NCBI GenBank assembly: GCA_020247395.1
Contig: JADCJC010000075.1
Location: 1 to 46,830, forward strand
Source: Rhodocyclaceae bacterium
GTDB taxonomy: Bacteria; Pseudomonadota; Gammaproteobacteria; Burkholderiales; Usitatibacteraceae
Length of the DNA: 46,830 bases
Reading direction: 5' to 3'
Shown: positions 43,664 through 46,830 of the stretch, in pieces
Layout of the letters: the number at the start of each line of letters is the position of its first letter
Position numbering within the stretch: the first letter of the stretch is position 1
Translations under genes and position numbers: made by a program
Notes under the pieces: generated by a model
The model's input: the letters and a program-made list of their open reading frames with translations, nothing else
Database searches by the model: none
Told to the model about the DNA's origin: nothing

Positions 43664-44206
43664 ATGTCCCCTCGTTACGACCGCGTTGCCATCGCGTTCC
43701 ATTGGTTAATGGCGGTGATGATCACAGCGTCCTTTGCGGTTGGTCTCTATATGGTGAGTTTGACCATGAGCCCGACGCGCATCAAGCTGTATAACTGGCA
43801 CAAGTGGGCTGGCGTCACCATCCTCACGCTTGCAGCGCTTCGCTTACTGTGGCGGCTCAGGCACGCGCCGCCGCCGTTACCACCGACCATGCCGCAATGG
43901 CAGACGAAGGTGGCGAATGTCGCACACCTGCTGCTCTACGTTTTGTTCTTCGCCGTACCACTCACGGGTTGGGCGTATAGCTCGGCGGCTGGCTTTCCGA
44001 TTGTCTGGTTCGGCTGGATTCCGCTGCCGGATTTTGTACCCAAGGATCGCGAGCTGGCGGAGTTCTTAAAGCCATGGCACTGGATGGCGGCCTATGCGCT
44101 TGCCGCCGTCGTCGCGGTACATATCCTCGCGGTTGTCAAACATTTGCTGATGGACGATGACAATCTGATGAGCCGCATGCTGCCCAATATGACTGGAGAT
44201 AAATAA
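43664..44206 (+). CDS. Cytochrome b561 family protein
   Basis: A 180-aa four-helix membrane cytochrome binding two b hemes, with candidate axial histidines in IAFHWLM, YNWHKWAG, NVAHLLLY and VAVHILAVVKH. Relatives (CybB/YceJ) shuttle electrons from superoxide or quinol to/within the quinone pool. 22 nt after yceI copy 1, and its stop overlaps the ATG of yceI copy 2 (TAATG). Gene pairing with yceI is common in proteobacteria and suggests a shared periplasmic lipid-quinone substrate. Confidence 0.93.
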   Translation: MSPRYDRVAIAFHWLMAVMITASFAVGLYMVSLTMSPTRIKLYNWHKWAGVTILTLAALRLLWRLRHAPPPLPPTMPQWQTKVANVAHLLLYVLFFAVPLTGWAYSSAAGFPIVWFGWIPLPDFVPKDRELAEFLKPWHWMAAYALAAVVAVHILAVVKHLLMDDDNLMSRMLPNMTGDK

Positions 44207-44793
44207 TGGAACTGGTTCAAGCACCGATTCGCAAAATCTTGGCTGCCACAGGTGTTCTGATGCTACTTACCCTGCCGAGCCTCGCAAGTGCACAGCAACG
44301 ACTGGTGCCCGCCCAGAGTGAGATTGCGTTCGTCAGTAAGCAGTTTGGCGTACCAGTCAGCGGGAAGTTTAAGAAGTTTGACGCCGAAGTCACCTTTGAT
44401 CCGAAGAAAGTTGAGGCGGCAAAAGTCAACTTCAACGTGGATCTCTTGAGCGCAGACATCGGCAATAGCGAAACCGAGGCAGAGCTGAAAAAGCCGGGAT
44501 GGTTTAACTCGCTGAAGATGCCGCAAGCAAATTTCACTTCGAATGCCGTGAGGGCGCTAGGCGGTGGCAAGTTTGAGTTTTCGGGCAAGCTTTCCATCAA
44601 AGGAATCACGCAAAACGTGGTGGTTCCCATGACCCTTACGCAATCAGCCGGCGTCACCCGCGCGGTGGGTAGCTTCACTCTCAAGCGTCTTGATTTCAAA
44701 ATTGGTGACGGCGAATGGAATGACGTATCACTCGTTGCCAACGAAGTTGTGGTCAACATCAAGTTAGCACTGACCGGTGTCACCCCTCTTTAG
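44206..44793 (+). CDS. YceI-family periplasmic protein, copy 2
   Basis: A 195-aa exported YceI protein; signal peptide ends near LASAQQ. The domain has LVPAQSEIAFVSKQFGVPVSGKF, LSADIGNSETEAELKKPGWFN (shorter insert than copies 1 and 3) and GKLSIKGITQNVVVPMTL. It starts inside the b561 stop codon, so it is translated with it. It is more distant from copies 1 and 3 than they are from each other. Confidence 0.9.
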   Translation: MELVQAPIRKILAATGVLMLLTLPSLASAQQRLVPAQSEIAFVSKQFGVPVSGKFKKFDAEVTFDPKKVEAAKVNFNVDLLSADIGNSETEAELKKPGWFNSLKMPQANFTSNAVRALGGGKFEFSGKLSIKGITQNVVVPMTLTQSAGVTRAVGSFTLKRLDFKIGDGEWNDVSLVANEVVVNIKLALTGVTPL

Positions 44794-44853
44794 CGCTATT
44801 TTTTGGCAAGACCGATTCCAACCTGTTTTTCAACCACGTAAGGACGAACACCC

Positions 44854-45447
44854 ATGAAACTCTCAGCCATCACCGTTGCCGCAGCGGTCTCGACCGCCCT
44901 CGTTTTTTCAATGGCAAGCCCATCTGCGCAAGCGCAGTCTGCGACCTACATGGTCGAACCGACACATACCTTTGTGACGTGGGAGGCAAAACACTTCGGT
45001 ACATCGACTTCGCGCGGCCGCTTCGACAAGAAGAGCGGCTCCATCACGATTGATCGCCAAGCGAAAACGGGTAAGGCTGAAATTACGATTGACATGAAGT
45101 CTATGAATACGGGCGTCGCTCCATTTGATAAACATCTGACAGGCGACGATTTTTTTGCCGCGGAGAAGTTTCCCGAAGCCAAATTTGTCGGTACGGGCTT
45201 TAAGTTTGACGGCGACAAGGTGGTTGAAGTCGCCGGAACGTTGACGATGCGCGGCAAGACCAACCCAGTGACGCTGAAAGGAACCGCGTTCAACTGCTAT
45301 ATGAGCCCGTTTGTCAAGCGTGAAGTGTGTGGTGGTGACTTCGAAACCACGATCACGCGCAGCCAATACGATATGAGTTATGGTTTGCCGGGCATCCCAG
45401 ATGCCATCCGTTTGCTGATCCAAATTGAAGCGATCAAGACCGAATAG
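44854..45447 (+). CDS. YceI-family periplasmic protein, copy 3
   Basis: A 197-aa exported YceI protein with a clear signal peptide cleaved at SAQAQ-SA. Domain motifs: MVEPTHTFVTWEAKHFGTSTSRG, MKSMNTGVAPFDKHLTGDDFF, AGTLTMRGKTNPVTLK, and a Cys pair (NCYM...REVC) typical of the E. coli YceI-like group, then SYGLPGIPDAIRLLIQIEA. A 60-nt spacer separates it from copy 2, so it may have its own signals. Confidence 0.92.
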   Translation: MKLSAITVAAAVSTALVFSMASPSAQAQSATYMVEPTHTFVTWEAKHFGTSTSRGRFDKKSGSITIDRQAKTGKAEITIDMKSMNTGVAPFDKHLTGDDFFAAEKFPEAKFVGTGFKFDGDKVVEVAGTLTMRGKTNPVTLKGTAFNCYMSPFVKREVCGGDFETTITRSQYDMSYGLPGIPDAIRLLIQIEAIKTE

Positions 45448-45548
45448 TTTTGTTGTTCCCGGCAGCGATGCCGGATCGAAGCGCAGCGGCATGCACAGGA
45501 GTCATGCATGCCGCTGTCGCCTTGGCTCTTAATGAAAATGGAAAAATG

Positions 45549-46133
45549 ATGAGCAAACCAACAATCATTGCGTTCGCGGGGAGCAACCGAAATGGCAGCA
45601 TGAACCGTGCCGCGCTGACGCTTGCGGTCTCCGGTGCCGCCAAGGCCGGGGCCGAGGTGGAGGTCATCGACCTGCGTCAGTATGTGATGCCGCTGTATGA
45701 CGCGGACCAGCATGCGGCCGAGGGCGTGCCGGAGAATGCGCGCCGCTTGCGCGAGGCGTTGCGTCCTGCGCACGGACTGCTGATTGCAAGTCCCGAATAC
45801 AATTCGTCGATCACACCGCTGCTTAAAAATACCATCGACTGGCTGTCGCAATCTGTTGCCGAAGGCGTCGGCGCGGGTGGAGGGCGCATGCCGTTTGAGG
45901 GCAAGGTGGTCGGGCTGCTTGGTGCATCCGCTGGCGCGTTCGGCACGATCAGGGCACTGCCGCATGTGTCGTTTATTTTTTCCAATCTTGGCTCGATTGT
46001 GCTGCCAGTCGTTGCGGTACCGGCTGCCGACAAGCTGTTTCATGCGGATGGATCCATTGCTAATGAGCGTCAGGCGAAGGGGTTGGAGGAACTGGGTGCG
46101 CGCGTGGCAAAATTTGCCGCAGCAACGCGTTAG
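45549..46133 (+). CDS. NADPH-dependent FMN reductase-family (flavodoxin-like) protein
   Basis: A 194-aa flavoprotein of the NADPH:FMN/quinone reductase (ChrR/ArsH-like) family: phosphate-binding loop AFAGSNRNGSMN near the start, and FMN-contacting SPEYNSSITPLLKNTIDW. Open frame extends upstream to 45450, but those residues resemble the spacer; ATG at 45546 or 45549 (MSKPTIIAF) is supported by GGAA upstream. A 101-nt spacer precedes it. May regenerate or detoxify quinones alongside YceI/b561; inference. Confidence 0.9.
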   Translation: MSKPTIIAFAGSNRNGSMNRAALTLAVSGAAKAGAEVEVIDLRQYVMPLYDADQHAAEGVPENARRLREALRPAHGLLIASPEYNSSITPLLKNTIDWLSQSVAEGVGAGGGRMPFEGKVVGLLGASAGAFGTIRALPHVSFIFSNLGSIVLPVVAVPAADKLFHADGSIANERQAKGLEELGARVAKFAAATR

Positions 46134-46185
46134 CCCGTCGCTGGCGCGATCAACCCGCGGCATGCAACTAACTGGGGAATAGTCA

Positions 46186-46569
46186 ATGGCGGTACTGGAG
46201 CTGACAAAAGAAAACTTCAACGCGACCATCGAGGGCGGCAAGACGGTCATCATTGATTTCTGGGCACCTTGGTGTGGCCCCTGCCGTGCATTCGCGCCGA
46301 CATTCGAGGCGGTTTCTGAAGAGTACCCCGAAGTCATCTTCGCGAAGATCAATACCGAAAACGAACAGGAGCTCGGCGCGGCATTTAACATTCGATCGAT
46401 TCCAACGCTGATGGTGTTTCGTGAGCAGGTCGTGTTGTTTTCTCAAGCTGGCATGCTGCCCAAGGCGGCTTTGCAGGAAGTGGTCAAGACCTCGGTTGCG
46501 CTCGACATGGCGAAGGTGCACGCTGAAATTGCCGCGCAGGAACAAGCGGCTGGGAACGCGCCTCAGTAA
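46186..46569 (+). CDS. Thioredoxin-family protein
   Basis: A 127-aa cytoplasmic thioredoxin with the active site WCGPC (about residues 29-33; FWAPWCGPCRAF), the cis-proline loop SIPTLMVF, and the usual fold to residue ~105. A C-terminal Ala/Gln-rich extension of about 20 residues is unusual for TrxA. GGGGAA lies 8 nt before the ATG. Follows the flavin reductase gene by 52 nt, and a hairpin repeat follows it. Confidence 0.93.
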   Translation: MAVLELTKENFNATIEGGKTVIIDFWAPWCGPCRAFAPTFEAVSEEYPEVIFAKINTENEQELGAAFNIRSIPTLMVFREQVVLFSQAGMLPKAALQEVVKTSVALDMAKVHAEIAAQEQAAGNAPQ

Positions 46570-46581
46570 ACACTAGCAAAG

Positions 46582-46618
46582 ACGGGCGTTTTCGGCATAA
46601 AATGGCCGAAAAACCCGT
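46582..46618. repeat. Hairpin repeat after the thioredoxin stop
   Basis: ACGGGCGTTTTCGGC and GCCGAAAAACCCGT pair with one bulge around an AT-rich loop. It begins 13 nt after the stop codon, after CACTAGCAA. The same CTAGCAA...CGGGCGTTTTC stretch follows the phnE stop on the other strand (217-280). No U-run, so terminator function is uncertain; best-paired member of the family. Confidence 0.65.
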
Positions 46619-46649
46619 GGATATTCGAGTTGTTTAACCGGGGAACTTC

Positions 46650-46830
46650 TATTGATCCGGCAATTAAATATGAATAATTAAGAAGACCCCGCTCCCGCGC
46701 AGGCGGGAGCCTAATATCGGAATCTGCTGCGTTAAATAAAATTGGGTTCCCGCCCGGCGCAACCCTTGTGGTTGTACGCGGGAACGGGGATGGCCGAAAT
46801 GGTTTTCCATATTTAGTTGCCGGATCAATA
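46650..46830. mobile_element. MITE-like element, copy 4 (window end)
   Basis: A 181-bp copy with three mismatches to 36843-37023. The left end follows GGGGAACTTC and starts TATTGATCCGGCAA; the right terminal repeat ends on the last base of the window. Contains the same two GC-rich hairpins and no gene. Confidence 0.9.

Noticed and set aside
45378-46391. Long leftward open frame opposite the flavin reductase and thioredoxin genes
   Set aside because: It is antisense to two recognisable conserved proteins, is rich in Arg/His/Cys as antisense frames are, and lacks a ribosome site or domain.

Overview
The window looks like chromosomal DNA of a betaproteobacterium (Burkholderiales or Nitrosomonadales type, moderately GC-rich). 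The case rests on gene order and protein types: queG/tsaE/amidase/mutL/miaA, exbB/exbD/lpxK/ycaR/kdsB/adk, and rlmE/ftsH/folP are typical betaproteobacterial neighbourhoods, and MutL carries the endonuclease motif of MutH-less bacteria. No rRNA, tRNA, CRISPR array, prophage or intact insertion sequence was found. The window starts inside a repeat and ends exactly on the terminal base of another copy, so it may be a contig cut at repeats.

Layout. 1-280: repeat DNA. 280-6135 (minus): phosphonate/phosphite-type ABC importer with three tandem PhnD-like binding proteins, one ATPase (PhnC) and two permeases (PhnE). 6238-7272: TraB/GumN-family protein. 7335-7811 (minus): a barstar-family gene split by a 146-bp inverted-repeat element. 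7920-9506 (minus): photolyase. 9946-11868: htpG behind a heat-shock-like promoter. 11865-13001 (minus): queG, divergent from tsaE-amidase. 15062-17548 (minus): GGDEF-EAL protein. 18003-20828: mutL-miaA, convergent with xseA. 22748-27891: exbB-exbD-lpxK-ycaR-kdsB-adk-pfp operon. 27947-28363 (minus): yhbY. 28478-33444: rlmE-ftsH-folP-diguanylate cyclase. 33471-38335 (minus): RND efflux adaptor and pump, separated by a mobile repeat. 38764-39281: remains of a WYL-type regulator joined to a DUF433 antitoxin fragment. 39363-41208 (minus): gluQ and a LysR regulator. 41366-46569: divergent cluster of two pirins, three YceI proteins, a cytochrome b561, an NADPH-FMN reductase-like protein and a thioredoxin.

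Most genes are housekeeping. The least ordinary material is (a) a family of about 145-181 bp miniature elements with ends TATTGATCCGGCAA and apparent TA target duplication. One copy splits the barstar gene so cleanly that removing it restores the ancestral reading frame. (b) A hairpin family often found 12 nt after stop codons. (c) Two matching ATTCAA-N5-TTGAA dyads around the LysR/pirin intergenic region, suggesting one regulator controls a periplasmic redox or lipid-quinone module. (d) Several start-codon and leader oddities: a probable CTG start for the amidase, and a perfect intrinsic terminator just upstream of rlmE-ftsH.
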